DNA of 64,000 nt from Kocuria massiliensis (lineage in GTDB: Bacteria; Actinomycetota; Actinomycetes; Actinomycetales; Micrococcaceae). Location: positions 859,590-923,589 of the forward strand of contig NZ_LT835161.1 of NCBI RefSeq assembly GCF_900169715.1, written 5' to 3'. A model generated the notes under the pieces. The model was given only the letters and a program-made list of their open reading frames with translations, searched no databases and was not told where the DNA came from. Positions within the stretch are counted from its first letter, which is position 1; each line of letters starts with the position of its first letter. A program made the position numbers and the translations under genes. Positions 17,748 to 27,525 of the stretch are shown one piece after another.

Positions 17748-17809
17748 GTCCATCATTCTAAACTTCGCATCGAGGGGCGGCGGGAGCTTATCTTGTCAGT
17801 CGGTCGGGT

Positions 17810-17815
17810 TAGGTT
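17810..17815 (+). promoter_or_regulatory. -10 box of sbcD (leaderless)
   Basis: TAGGTT ends 6 bases before the sbcD ATG, consistent with a leaderless start for the sbcD-sbcC-MFS transcript. Confidence 0.45.
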
Positions 17816-17821
17816 GAGGTT

Positions 17822-18997
17822 ATGAGAATCCTTCACACATCGGACTTGCATCTGGGTCGCTCCTTCCACGGACGGTCCCTTTTTCAGGACCAAGAAGCGC
17901 TGTGTCGAGAGATCATCGAGGTGTGCGAGGATCACCGAGTCGGGGCAGTCCTCATCGCGGGAGATGTCTACGACCAAGCGTCCCCTCGCACCGATGTGAT
18001 CGATCAATTCTCACGGTTCCTTGGCAATCTGCGACGGCGCGGCATCGAGATCGTCATCACGAGCGGTAATCACGATTCCCCGGCACGCCTGGGGTTCGCC
18101 TCTGAGCTCTTGAGCGATGTGGGGGTGCACCTCCGTACCAGGGTGGAAGACATCAACCGGCCCGTCACCCTCAGCGATGGAACCCTGGTGTACGGAGTGC
18201 CGTACCTAGATCCTCGCTCCTCCGCCCCGGCTCTGGGGGCCGAACCTACTCACCCTTCGGTCTTGACGGCCGCGGTGGACGCCGCTTGGGCGGATCGCCA
18301 GGAGCGGAGTGCGACCCACGCCATCATCATGGCGCACTGTTTCGCCAGCGGGGGCGTCAGCAGCGAGTCGGAACGGACCCTCGAGGCCGGCAACCTCGGC
18401 GTCGTTTCCGCACGAATTTTCGAACGGTTTGATTACGCCGCCTTGGGGCATCTCCACGGCCGTCAGAAACTACTTCCCAACGTGCGATACAGCGGCTCAC
18501 CCTTGGCGTTTTCCTTCTCGGAGGCTCGGCATACCAAGGGATATTGGTTGATCGACACCGCTGGAACCGAACTCACCGTTGAGGCGGGGCAATGGCGGCA
18601 TACCGTGCCATTGGCCAGGATCAGTGGGACCTTGGAAGAGCTCTTGGCCTCTGAAAAATTTGCCTGGGCTGAGTCGTGCTGGTGCCAAGTGAAACTCACA
18701 GACACGCAAAGGCCGGCTCATCCCATGGAACGCCTCAGAACCAGATTCCCGGAAACCCTCGAACTGGGTTTCACCGGTTTATCCCACCGTGAAGAATCCC
18801 GATATGCGACGAAGCTTGCGGCCGTTCGAACACCGCTTGAGACCTGCAGTGCTTTCTATGAACAAGTTCGAGGGCGTGAATTGAGCGGTGCGGAACGAGG
18901 CTTGTTGGAATCGGGCATCCGAGAGGCGGAACGACGACTAGCTCAAACTGAAGCAGGTTCGTCCGCATCCACCGAAGCGCAGGGGGACCACGCATGA
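17822..18997 (+). CDS. sbcD: Exonuclease SbcD (Mre11-type nuclease subunit)
   Basis: The nuclease subunit of the SbcCD complex, which cleaves hairpins and protein-blocked DNA ends. Phosphodiesterase motifs are HTSDLHLGRSF (about 5-15), AGDVYDQASP, ITSGNHDSPAR, IMAHCF and LGHLHGRQ, giving a complete two-metal site. At 391 residues it has the usual length. It overlaps sbcC by four bases. Confidence 0.95.
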   Translation: MRILHTSDLHLGRSFHGRSLFQDQEALCREIIEVCEDHRVGAVLIAGDVYDQASPRTDVIDQFSRFLGNLRRRGIEIVITSGNHDSPARLGFASELLSDVGVHLRTRVEDINRPVTLSDGTLVYGVPYLDPRSSAPALGAEPTHPSVLTAAVDAAWADRQERSATHAIIMAHCFASGGVSSESERTLEAGNLGVVSARIFERFDYAALGHLHGRQKLLPNVRYSGSPLAFSFSEARHTKGYWLIDTAGTELTVEAGQWRHTVPLARISGTLEELLASEKFAWAESCWCQVKLTDTQRPAHPMERLRTRFPETLELGFTGLSHREESRYATKLAAVRTPLETCSAFYEQVRGRELSGAERGLLESGIREAERRLAQTEAGSSASTEAQGDHA

Positions 18998-21900
18998 GAA
19001 TCCACAGCCTGGAATTTTCCGCCATCGGTCCGTTCCCAGGAACCGAACGAATAGATTTTGAGCGCCTCAACCAAGCTGGGCTCTTCCTGCTGAGCGGTCC
19101 CACCGGTGCGGGCAAATCCACCATTTTCGATGCGATCTGTTTCGCTCTCTACGGCTCCACGAGTCGGTCGTCGGGCTCTGGATCCAAGGGAATGCACTCG
19201 GATTTTGCACAGCCCGGAAACGAACCGTATGTCGCCATGGAATTCAGCGTCGGCGGGTACCGGTATCGCATCCGGCGGACCCCCGAATGGCAGAAACCCT
19301 CTACCCGGGCGAAAGCGGGATGGAGCAAACAGCACGCAACAGTCCTCCTGTCGCGATGCCCGACGGACGCGTGGTCGAGCGAGGACGAATCGCCCTGGGA
19401 GGTCTTGTCCTACCGCATCGACGAGACGGCCACCTTGATCTTGGGGATCTTCGGCTTGACTCTGCAACAGTTCTCCCAGGTCGTGATGTTGCCCCAAGGT
19501 GACTTCGCCCGATTCCTCACCGCCTCATCCAATGACCGCGAAGAGCTCCTGGCCAAGCTCTTTCCCATAGACCTGTACCGAGACCTTCGTGATGTCCTTA
19601 AGGACCGGGCAGGAGAGGCCGAGGAAGCCATCAACCTTCTGGCATCGGAATCCGAATCCGCTCGTCGTGAAGTGATCACCCTCCTCGAACGGTTGGATGT
19701 AGGCCAAGACGCTGCGGGCCAACAAGCTACGAGCGAATCGATCAACCTGGATCTGACCGCCAAGCTGCTGGAGACGGCGCGACAAGAGGCCGCGGAGCGA
19801 CGTCGGGAACTTGGTGAATCGGTGACCGATGCGCGTCGTCGGGCCGAGAGACTCGAGCGATCGGTCGACGAATGGGCCGAACACGACAGGCTCCTCGAGC
19901 GGAAGCGCCGCGTCGACGAAGCGGCCAAGACTCTGTCGAACCGAAAGGCCACCGTTCGGGCCGCCCAGGCGGCGCAACCCGTCACGGAATCGTTCGAACG
20001 ATGGCGCAAAGCTTGCGCGGAGACCGCCAACAAGCGGGACCAGCTGGGCCACGTCGTGAGCTCCATGCGCGAGGTAGCGGCCGAGCCCATGCGCCTGAGC
20101 GGCGAGAATGAATCAGACCTCACCATCGAGACTCGCTACTGGGAAGACCCTTTCCGTCTGAACTCCGAGCACGACGACGCCTACGGCGCCCTATTGGACC
20201 GCCGCAAGGAGTCATTGCGCCAGATCGAACAGCGGTACGCGGAGGTCGACGAGCTTGCGCTCGCGATTAAGGACCCAACGAGACGGCTGGAGGAAGCCCG
20301 ACGGCAAGAGGAACGTACTGCCCAGCGCATCGAATCGGTTCAGAATTCGTTGCTCCACATAGATCAGGAGGCGGCCGACGCTCGGAAAGACGCTGAACGG
20401 CTGTCCGATTTATCCGTGGCGCGCACCGAGGCCGATGCGATTTTGACGGTCACTCGCCGTGCAGCCGACGTTCGGGTCCAATGTCATGAGGCCGAGAAGG
20501 ATTTGGAGAGGGCCGAGCGGAACCGCCGCGAGGCGTCGGAGCGCGTCAACGTGTTGATGGAGCAGAGGTTCCGGCAGGCGGTGATGGTACTGGCGGACGA
20601 CCTCACAGAGGAGAGCCCTTGTCCGGTCTGTGGTTCACTCGAGCACCCACGGCCAGCCACGGAATCCCAGGGCGAGTCGCCCGTCGAGATTGGGCAGGAG
20701 GAGATCGACCGAGCCTCTCAACAACGCGAGCGAGCCGAAGCGTCCGTCCGTCAGGTTGGCGAACTTCTTGCGGGACTCCGAAAGAGCTTGGACGAGCTCC
20801 AGGCTCAGGGAGCCCTGGGGGAGGTTTCCGCGGCCGAGGAATCGTACCGTCAGGCAAACCTCGCCTATGAGACGGTTCAGGAACGGGTGCAGCGTCTGGG
20901 GGACCTTGAGAAGAAGCAGGCTGATCTCCAGGGGACACTTCAGGCCGAACAAGACAATGCGCACCGGCTCGCTCTGGAAAAGTCCGGATTGGTCTCGCGT
21001 ATCGAAGAATTGGCTCGCCGTCGCGATGCCTTGACCGCGACCTTGGCGGAGTCTCCGGACCGAGAAAAAGTCCACTCGATGTCGAGCCGCGTTGACCAGC
21101 TGAAGTCCATGCGCGCGGAAGCGGCGATGCGTCGTGCACAGCTCGAGACGGCCGCCACATTCGACGCTGACCTGGAATCCACTTACCGAAAAGCATTAGA
21201 GAAGAGCCCGTTCCGGGATCAGGAGCACGTGTCTGAGTCCGAGCTTTCTCACGAGGAGTTGGAAGCCCTCGAAGAATCCATCCGCGGTGACGAACAAGAG
21301 TTCGTGCGTTGGGACGAAGCATGGACGGCATCCTGGCACCAACGTTTCCTGGAACGACTAGAAGAGGATCACGAGCGACCTGACGCTGACACTGTGGAGG
21401 AGTCCCGTCGCGCGGCAACGGCCGCCGCCGAACGGCACGAGGAATCCGTGATTCGCGAGACGAAACTTCGAGACGGTCTGGACAACGTGCTGCGTGTCGC
21501 AGAACGTGACCGAATCCTTCGGCGCGAGTCCGAGGACGCCTTGAACAAGGCTCAATTGCTCAAAGACCTGTCGGATGTTGCTGCAGGTTTGGGAAGCGAA
21601 AATCTTCAAAAGATGCCGTTGACCACGTTCATCTTGGCCGCACAATTAGAAGAGATTGCCGATGCCGCGACCGTCCGGCTCCTGGCCATGACGGACGGCA
21701 GGTATAGCTTGCGCCATACCGACGCTTCCGCCGGCAACAATAGGAAATCCGGGCTGGGCCTTGAAGTTTTTGATGCGTGGACCTCAGAAGCCCGGCCCAC
21801 GACGTCCCTCTCAGGGGGCGAAACCTTTATGGCGTCCTTGTGTCTGGCTCTCGGTCTTGCCGACGTCGTGCAGGCGCGGTCTGGAGGGATCGAGATCGAT

Positions 21901-22101
21901 ACGCTCTTTGTGGACGAAGGATTCGGATCCCTCGATGAAGACACTCTTGAGGGCGTCATGGACGCCATCGACGGGTTGCGAGAGAATGGACGAGTCATCG
22001 GACTCGTGAGCCACGTGGCCGACATGAAGACGAGAATTCCCGAGCACGTGAAGATCAAGAGGGCGCCTCAAGGGTCCTCGGTGGAGTCGACGACCGCATG
22101 A
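18994..22101 (+). CDS. sbcC: Exonuclease SbcC (Rad50-type SMC ATPase subunit)
   Basis: The 1035-residue ATPase partner of SbcD. Walker A is GPTGAGKST (35-43); Q-loop is in QFSQVVMLPQGDFARFL; the zinc hook is CPVC (Cys543 and Cys546) between two long coiled-coil arms; the signature is TSLSGGETFMASL and Walker B is DTLFVDEGFGSLD near the C-terminus. All parts of the Rad50-type machine are present. The stop overlaps the start of the MFS gene. Confidence 0.95.
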   Translation: MRIHSLEFSAIGPFPGTERIDFERLNQAGLFLLSGPTGAGKSTIFDAICFALYGSTSRSSGSGSKGMHSDFAQPGNEPYVAMEFSVGGYRYRIRRTPEWQKPSTRAKAGWSKQHATVLLSRCPTDAWSSEDESPWEVLSYRIDETATLILGIFGLTLQQFSQVVMLPQGDFARFLTASSNDREELLAKLFPIDLYRDLRDVLKDRAGEAEEAINLLASESESARREVITLLERLDVGQDAAGQQATSESINLDLTAKLLETARQEAAERRRELGESVTDARRRAERLERSVDEWAEHDRLLERKRRVDEAAKTLSNRKATVRAAQAAQPVTESFERWRKACAETANKRDQLGHVVSSMREVAAEPMRLSGENESDLTIETRYWEDPFRLNSEHDDAYGALLDRRKESLRQIEQRYAEVDELALAIKDPTRRLEEARRQEERTAQRIESVQNSLLHIDQEAADARKDAERLSDLSVARTEADAILTVTRRAADVRVQCHEAEKDLERAERNRREASERVNVLMEQRFRQAVMVLADDLTEESPCPVCGSLEHPRPATESQGESPVEIGQEEIDRASQQRERAEASVRQVGELLAGLRKSLDELQAQGALGEVSAAEESYRQANLAYETVQERVQRLGDLEKKQADLQGTLQAEQDNAHRLALEKSGLVSRIEELARRRDALTATLAESPDREKVHSMSSRVDQLKSMRAEAAMRRAQLETAATFDADLESTYRKALEKSPFRDQEHVSESELSHEELEALEESIRGDEQEFVRWDEAWTASWHQRFLERLEEDHERPDADTVEESRRAATAAAERHEESVIRETKLRDGLDNVLRVAERDRILRRESEDALNKAQLLKDLSDVAAGLGSENLQKMPLTTFILAAQLEEIADAATVRLLAMTDGRYSLRHTDASAGNNRKSGLGLEVFDAWTSEARPTTSLSGGETFMASLCLALGLADVVQARSGGIEIDTLFVDEGFGSLDEDTLEGVMDAIDGLRENGRVIGLVSHVADMKTRIPEHVKIKRAPQGSSVESTTA

Positions 22102-23474
22102 GCAATACCCCTAAGACCAACGAGCCACCCGTGGCTGCTGGATCTGTCACATCGTCGGTTCCCCCCGCACCAGGCGAGACTGGGACAAATTCCCAGCGGA
22201 GTCCCGAGAGCACGATCGACCGGTTGCGGCTTCTGACCGGCTTGGCAGGGCTGGGGTACCTGGCGATCTCCGTCTTCGCTCGCCTGCCAGTCGCCATGCT
22301 GCCGCTGGGAACGTTGATCATGATCGTCACATGGACCAACGAGATCATCCTCGGCGGGTTTGCGGCGGGCGTCGTAGCCATCAGCATCGCCATCGTGGTG
22401 CCTATCTACGGCGTCGTGGCGGAGAAACTCGGGCAGCGTCTCGTCTTACTTTTTTGCGTGCTGAGTAATGCCGTCTCGATCTTCTGGCTGATCAGTGAGG
22501 CGGTGAAGCTTCAGGCGCCAGGTGGAGGTTCCATCCCCGCGCTTCTCGCGTCGTGCCTGGTCACCGGGGCCACATCGGCTCCAGTCGCCGCATTGGCCCG
22601 GATTCGATGGGCCGGCGAATCCCACCGCCTCGCGGACCGATCGTTATTGAATTCGTCGTTGGCGTTTGAATCTGTGGCCGATGTGGTCGCAACCGCCCTC
22701 GGAGCCGCAGTGACCGGTGTCGCGACCCTGCTGTGGCACGCGCACGCGACACTCCTTCTGGTCGCAGCGATCAATCTCCTGACAGTGACGGCTTTCGCCC
22801 TGACCCGGCTCCGGCACAGTTCGGCACCGATGCCCAGGCCTAGAAACGCCACCGAGGATGACCTCGAGAGAGACCGTGTTCGCCGAAAACTCATGTGGTT
22901 CCCGGTGATCGGAATGGGCACCTTGGGGTTACTCCTGGGGTCCATGCAGTCATCGCTCGTGAGCTTGAGTCAAAACTTCGATTCCGTGGAAGGCGTCGGC
23001 CTCTTATACGCGGTTCTGGGGCTGAGCTCGTTGATGGCGGCCATCGCCATTAATCTTCTCCAGGCCCGAACCTCCAACTGGGGAGCATGGCTTTTTTGGG
23101 CCTGTACCTTGACCCTGGTCGCGCTGCCGGCCACTATGCCCGGCTCGATTCCGACGATGGCTCTCGCACTCGTCTTTCTCGGCGTCGTCGTAGGAATCTG
23201 CCTCATCGTGACGGATTCTGTGGCGACTCGGGTGACACCAGCGGATTCGCTGGAACTCGTGATGACCTCGACCTTCGCGGCACTCTTAGCGGGTACCGGG
23301 CTGGGCCTGGTCTGGGGTGCGGTGCTCGGCGATTCTCAGGGCTACAACACTGCCCTTTTGCTCCCGATGTTCAGCGCCGCCGCCTATCTGCTGTTGAGTC
23401 ACGTGTACGGCCTCTTGTGGAGAAAGTACTTTGAACGGGGCATTTGGGGTGGCCGCCACGCCGAGCGGTACTGA
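22098..23474 (+). CDS. Major facilitator superfamily-type membrane protein
   Basis: A 458-residue protein with a Pro/Thr-rich cytoplasmic N-terminus of about 40 residues and about 12 hydrophobic segments in two blocks. A charged loop (PRPRNATEDDLERDRVRRK, about 247-265) divides them, as in MFS carriers. The substrate is unknown. Its ATG overlaps the sbcC stop, so it is coupled to sbcDC although no functional link is obvious. Confidence 0.8.
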   Translation: MSNTPKTNEPPVAAGSVTSSVPPAPGETGTNSQRSPESTIDRLRLLTGLAGLGYLAISVFARLPVAMLPLGTLIMIVTWTNEIILGGFAAGVVAISIAIVVPIYGVVAEKLGQRLVLLFCVLSNAVSIFWLISEAVKLQAPGGGSIPALLASCLVTGATSAPVAALARIRWAGESHRLADRSLLNSSLAFESVADVVATALGAAVTGVATLLWHAHATLLLVAAINLLTVTAFALTRLRHSSAPMPRPRNATEDDLERDRVRRKLMWFPVIGMGTLGLLLGSMQSSLVSLSQNFDSVEGVGLLYAVLGLSSLMAAIAINLLQARTSNWGAWLFWACTLTLVALPATMPGSIPTMALALVFLGVVVGICLIVTDSVATRVTPADSLELVMTSTFAALLAGTGLGLVWGAVLGDSQGYNTALLLPMFSAAAYLLLSHVYGLLWRKYFERGIWGGRHAERY

Positions 23475-23486
23475 GCCAGTCCAGCG

Positions 23487-24140
23487 CTATTCTCCGCGGT
23501 CAATCCATTCTTGGCGATGGGGAGCCTCGTCGCCAATGCGCGTTGAATCGCCGTGACCCGTCAATACGATGGTCTCATTCGGGAGGGTCAAGAGCCGATC
23601 CGTGATCGAATCAATGATCGTCGAAAAGTCGCTGTAGGAACGACCCGTGGCACCAGGCCCTCCGTTAAACAGCGTGTCACCGGAGAAAAGCACAGGGGAG
23701 CTGCCTTGCCACGCTAGGTCTTCGGAGAAGAAACACACCGACCCCGGGGAGTGACCGGGAACGTGGATCACCGTCAGCTCGGCGTCACCCACGGAAATGC
23801 TGTGGCCGTCTCGCAATGGTTCGAAGGACGGGGCGGGGTCACCGTGAGTAAGAGTCCAGAGCGGTAGGTCATCCGGGTGCAGGTGCACCGAGGCGTCGAA
23901 GCGCTGAGCCGCCTCGATAGCGAGGGCCGCATGATCGTCGTGAGCGTGCGTGAGGAGGATGGCATCCACCGTGCGGTCACCGACCAGCGAGGCCACGGCG
24001 TCAAGATCATGAGCCGGGTCGATGACGACGCACCGAGATGCGTCCCCAACCACCCAGGCATTATTCTCGACGTCCCAGGTACCGCCATCGAGACTGAAGG
24101 TTCCGCTGGTGACCGTGTGGTCAATGGTCGTTTCCGCCAT
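23487..24140 (-). CDS. MBL-fold hydrolase (glyoxalase II-like), partner of mscR
   Basis: A 217-residue metallo-beta-lactamase enzyme with the full metal motif THAHDDHAAL (about 63-72), VIHVPGHSPGSVCF, LFSGDTLFNGG and a C-terminal LTGHGDST. It starts two bases after the mscR stop. In actinobacteria this gene follows the mycothiol-dependent formaldehyde dehydrogenase gene and is thought to hydrolyse the S-formylmycothiol product to formate. The assignment of substrate comes from this context. Confidence 0.85.
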   Translation of the reverse strand: MAETTIDHTVTSGTFSLDGGTWDVENNAWVVGDASRCVVIDPAHDLDAVASLVGDRTVDAILLTHAHDDHAALAIEAAQRFDASVHLHPDDLPLWTLTHGDPAPSFEPLRDGHSISVGDAELTVIHVPGHSPGSVCFFSEDLAWQGSSPVLFSGDTLFNGGPGATGRSYSDFSTIIDSITDRLLTLPNETIVLTGHGDSTRIGDEAPHRQEWIDRGE

Positions 24141-24142
24141 GA

Positions 24143-25243
24143 TTACGCCTCCGCGATTTCGACGACTGAACGCAAGACCTTGCCTTGTTGCATCTTCTCG
24201 AAGGCAGGCTCAATCTGATCGAGTTGGATGGTCTCCGACACGAAAGCGTCGAGGTCCAACCGCCCCAGCCGGTACTGATCCACCAGCATCGGGAAGTCGC
24301 GCGACGGCAAAGTGTCGCCGTACCATGCAGATTTGATGGATCCTCCGCGTGAAAAGACTTCGTCCAACGGCATCTCCAAGGTGGTGCCCGGATCAGGAAC
24401 TCCCACGAGAACAACGCGGCCCGCGAGATCGCGCGCCTCGAAAGCCTGCTTGAAGGTGGTAGCGATGCCCACCGCATCGATCACCAGATCGGCACCGTTT
24501 CCATCGGTCAGCTCACGGATGCCTTCCACAGGATCGGTGTTCTTGGAATTGATGGTGTGCGTTGCGCCGAGGCTGCGGGCGGTGTCGAGTTTATCGTCGT
24601 CGATATCTACCGCGATGATGGTGGTTGCACCAGCCAGAGCGGCACCGGCAATGGCAGCCGTACCGACGCCGCCACAACCAATAACGGCCACCGACTCGCC
24701 GCGTGCCACCTGGCCCGTATTGATGGCCGCGCCAATACCAGCGGTGATTCCACACCCCAACAAGCCAACCGCGGCGTACTGATCCGTCGTCAGCTCGCCT
24801 TCAATTTTGGTGCATTGCCCGGCGGCAACCAGGGTCTTCTCCGCGAAGGCGCCGATACCTAATGCGGGTTCCAATTCGGTGCCGTCCTCCAACGTCATCT
24901 TCTGCTGCGCATTGTGGGTGTCGAAGCAATATTGGGGCTGACCCTTGCGGCATGCGCGGCACTGACCGCATACCGCTCGCCAATTGAGGATCACGTGGTC
25001 CCCTGGAGCGACCGAGGTGACGTCATCGCCGACCGATTCGACGATTCCGGATGCCTCATGGCCCAGCAGGTACGGGAAGTTATCACCGACCCCACCACGC
25101 TTGTAGTGGAGATCCGTCTGACACACGCCACAGGTCAGAATCTTGACGACCGCCTCGCCGGGGCCGGCGTCGGGGACGTTGATGGTGGTCACCTCGACCG
25201 GCGCATCCTGGGCGCGGGAGATAACGGCCTGGACCTTCTGCAT
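24143..25243 (-). CDS. mscR: S-(hydroxymethyl)mycothiol dehydrogenase
   Basis: A zinc-dependent, NAD-linked alcohol dehydrogenase of 366 residues that oxidises the formaldehyde-mycothiol adduct (also called adhE2; some act as S-nitrosomycothiol reductase). The catalytic zinc ligands lie in [10 protein letters not shown] and LGHEASG, the structural zinc site is [15 protein letters not shown], and the nucleotide fold is [16 protein letters not shown] start at the ATG at 25243 because AGGAGGC lies directly upstream; an in-frame ATG at 25297 has no such site. It points to mycothiol as the low-molecular-weight thiol. Confidence 0.93.
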   Translation of the reverse strand: MQKVQAVISRAQDAPVEVTTINVPDAGPGEAVVKILTCGVCQTDLHYKRGGVGDNFPYLLGHEASGIVESVGDDVTSVAPGDHVILNWRAVCGQCRACRKGQPQYCFDTHNAQQKMTLEDGTELEPALGIGAFAEKTLVAAGQCTKIEGELTTDQYAAVGLLGCGITAGIGAAINTGQVARGESVAVIGCGGVGTAAIAGAALAGATTIIAVDIDDDKLDTARSLGATHTINSKNTDPVEGIRELTDGNGADLVIDAVGIATTFKQAFEARDLAGRVVLVGVPDPGTTLEMPLDEVFSRGGSIKSAWYGDTLPSRDFPMLVDQYRLGRLDLDAFVSETIQLDQIEPAFEKMQQGKVLRSVVEIAEA

Positions 25244-25348
25244 GGTGCCTCCTCGACTTGGGGGAATAGTCGCTGCGACATCGGGCCGCATAGTCATGAC
25301 CAGTCAATCACATCGACGCTGAGCGTCAGGATCTGTTCGGTTTGTGGC

Positions 25349-26218
25349 TTAATCTGCGTCGAGGTGTGCGCGCACCGCCCGTGCGAATTGACCCGAGGTG
25401 AGTGCGTCGACGTGAGTCCGACGAGGCAGTTTGACGTATCGGCTACCACCAGGCAATAAGCGAGCGAGCGATCCGTCGTCGGCGACGGCATCGGCCTCTC
25501 CCGAGACCAGAAGGGTGGGTTGTCCTGGCACATTGGCCTCGCCGGGGGAAAATGCGGGGACGCTTAACCGGTCCGCGCACCGCTCCAGGAGTGCTCGGTC
25601 CAGGGGAGACGATTCTACGAAGTTGAGAACCTCCCGTACCTGTGGCGAAGGGGACTCTGCGGCGGGCCCTGACGGCTCGAGTATGGGGTCGCGCGGGCCA
25701 TTCCCCATGGCGCTGCTTCTGCTCTGGGAGATGGCTCGGGATACTTCCGCGAGACGGTCCGTGGCCGGGAGCCCGCCGAGGCACACTCGACGGACAAGGT
25801 GGGATTCGTTTGCGGCAAGGTCCCAGGCCAATCGGGCACCGAGGGAGTACCCGAGGAGGTCGACCCCGGTGGAGTCATCGCCGTGCTGGGACACGATCAT
25901 CCGGATGGCTTCGGAGAGCGCGTCGACTACGTCGTCGGCCGTCAGATGCACGTCCGGGGAATCCTGGAGCGGAATGTCGTGGAAGTCAAAGCCTTCCGGG
26001 GAGCCGAAATCCTGGAGGGCCTCAGTCAGATACTCGTCATCATGCCAAGGAAGCTGTCCCAGGATGAGGTCCCGGTCCGCGCCGAGACGCCGAATCCACC
26101 CGGTGGATACCCAGCACTGGGACGCCGTCGTCGCGAATCCATGGATAAGGAACAGAGGCGGAAAACCCGCGCCGCCACCCTTCCGGGCGGGGACGCGGGT
26201 CCACCGAAGACTCGGCAC
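25349..26218 (-). CDS. Alpha/beta hydrolase
   Basis: A 289-residue hydrolase with PLFLIHGFATTA as oxyanion region, nucleophile GYSLGARLA near residue 120, an Asp candidate in LLVSGEADAVADDG and the His in RRTHVDALTSG. The order resembles MenH-like and lipase-like hydrolases; the substrate is unknown. The start is a GTG whose ribosome site GAGGAG overlaps the stop codon of the upstream yihY-like gene, so the two form an operon. Confidence 0.85.
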   Translation of the reverse strand: MPSLRWTRVPARKGGGAGFPPLFLIHGFATTASQCWVSTGWIRRLGADRDLILGQLPWHDDEYLTEALQDFGSPEGFDFHDIPLQDSPDVHLTADDVVDALSEAIRMIVSQHGDDSTGVDLLGYSLGARLAWDLAANESHLVRRVCLGGLPATDRLAEVSRAISQSRSSAMGNGPRDPILEPSGPAAESPSPQVREVLNFVESSPLDRALLERCADRLSVPAFSPGEANVPGQPTLLVSGEADAVADDGSLARLLPGGSRYVKLPRRTHVDALTSGQFARAVRAHLDAD

Positions 26219-26221
26219 GAT

Positions 26222-27295
26222 CTACTCCTCGGAATAGTCGAGTCGGTCGTTGCGCAGGCGCAATTTGCGGCCTTCGTCCACGAACTTCTGCCGGGCCTCG
26301 AGCTGCTTGTGGGCCTGGCGGGTGTCCCGCGGAGGCAACTGCAATTGGTCCTCCGCACGCATGCCCGCCTCGAGTTCGCGAGCACGCTCGAGCTCGGAGT
26401 CGAGCACCGCGCCGAAGAGCAAGACGTTGTTCATGATCCAGATGAAGAGCAACATCACGATGACGCCACCGATCGTGCCGTACGTCGCGTTGTAGCTACC
26501 GAAATTCGACACGTAGAAGCCAAAACCGACGCCGGCGACGCCCATGACGACCAGCGCGAGAATAGCGCCCGGGCTCAGCCAATGAAGCTTGGGCTGTTTG
26601 ACGTTGGGGGTCGCGTAGTACAGCAAAGCGATCAAGACGATGGTCAGGACGACCAAAACCACCCAGCGTGCCCAGCTCCAGACGGACACAGCGGTATCAC
26701 CGAGCCCAATCCAGTCACCCATGAGGTGCAGGACGTTGCCCGACAGGAGAATCATGAGCATCATGACCACGACAATCACGACCATGACGAAGGTGACCAA
26801 AAGATTGATCGGGCGCAACTTCCAGATCGGACGACCTTCGACGACGCCGTAAATCCGGTTTAACGCTCGTCCGAAACCACCGACGTACCCGGAAGCCGTC
26901 CACAGTGCGCCAACCACACCGGTGATCAAGGCGACGATGCCCGCCCCGGTGGAGCTGGTCAACTGAGTGATCGGCTCCTTGATCAGTGCCATGAGCTCTT
27001 CAGGAGCGTACGGTCGAATGAAATCCAAAATGGCGTGCGTCGTCGTATCGCCCTGACCAAAAACGCCCAGCAGTGAGACGACGGCCAATAGCCCAGGGAA
27101 AAGCGAGAGCACGGCAAAGTACGTCAGGGACGCCGCAAGGTCGGTGACGCCGTTGCCGGAGAAGGAATTGAGAGACCGCTTAAAGACGTATCCCCAACCC
27201 GGCTTGCTAATTTGTGTCAGACTCGTGGCCTTGTCTTGGTGACCGGCGCGACGTGCGCCGTCTGACTTCTGAATAGTTTGTTCGGAAAGGTCCAT
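26222..27295 (-). CDS. YihY/BrkB family membrane protein
   Basis: A 357-residue protein with about six membrane helices and the family segments DLAASLTYFAVLSLFPGLLAVVSLLG and ASGYVGGFGRALNRIYGV, then SPGAILALVVMGVAG and GGVIVMLLFIWIMNNVLLFGA. The charged C-terminus (about 60 residues) is cytoplasmic. The family was once named ribonuclease BN in error; its role is unknown. It is upstream of the hydrolase gene. Confidence 0.9.
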   Translation of the reverse strand: MDLSEQTIQKSDGARRAGHQDKATSLTQISKPGWGYVFKRSLNSFSGNGVTDLAASLTYFAVLSLFPGLLAVVSLLGVFGQGDTTTHAILDFIRPYAPEELMALIKEPITQLTSSTGAGIVALITGVVGALWTASGYVGGFGRALNRIYGVVEGRPIWKLRPINLLVTFVMVVIVVVMMLMILLSGNVLHLMGDWIGLGDTAVSVWSWARWVVLVVLTIVLIALLYYATPNVKQPKLHWLSPGAILALVVMGVAGVGFGFYVSNFGSYNATYGTIGGVIVMLLFIWIMNNVLLFGAVLDSELERARELEAGMRAEDQLQLPPRDTRQAHKQLEARQKFVDEGRKLRLRNDRLDYSEE

Positions 27296-27463
27296 CGATC
27301 AACGACCCCGTGGTTTCGTGATGGCGAGCAGCTCGCGCGGTGCAGTGTGATGCTACGTCAGTAGCCTGCCTACAACCTACCCGAAAGGTTGAACGGTCAA
27401 GCGATACACCCACCGTATGTTGTGGCTTTGTGTCTTTCCGGTATTAAATCCGGTGCCAAAACA

Positions 27464-27501
27464 ACGGCGTCCGGTTCCCCAGAAGGGAAACCGGACGCCG
27501 T
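27464..27501 (-). terminator. Terminator of mqo
   Basis: ACGGCGTCCGGTT and its complement form a stem of about 16 bp with one bulged base, located just after the mqo stop on the minus strand. Confidence 0.7.
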
Positions 27502-27525
27502 CCATCAACTCGTCGTCGGCGAAAC

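Noticed and set aside
20603-21418. Minus-strand open frame within sbcC
   Set aside because: Antisense to the coiled-coil part of SbcC; composition is Arg/Pro/Gly-rich as expected for a shadow.
25799-26863. Plus-strand open frame of 354 codons
   Set aside because: It spans two real genes on the other strand (hydrolase and YihY), and its product is His/Asp-rich without any fold signature.
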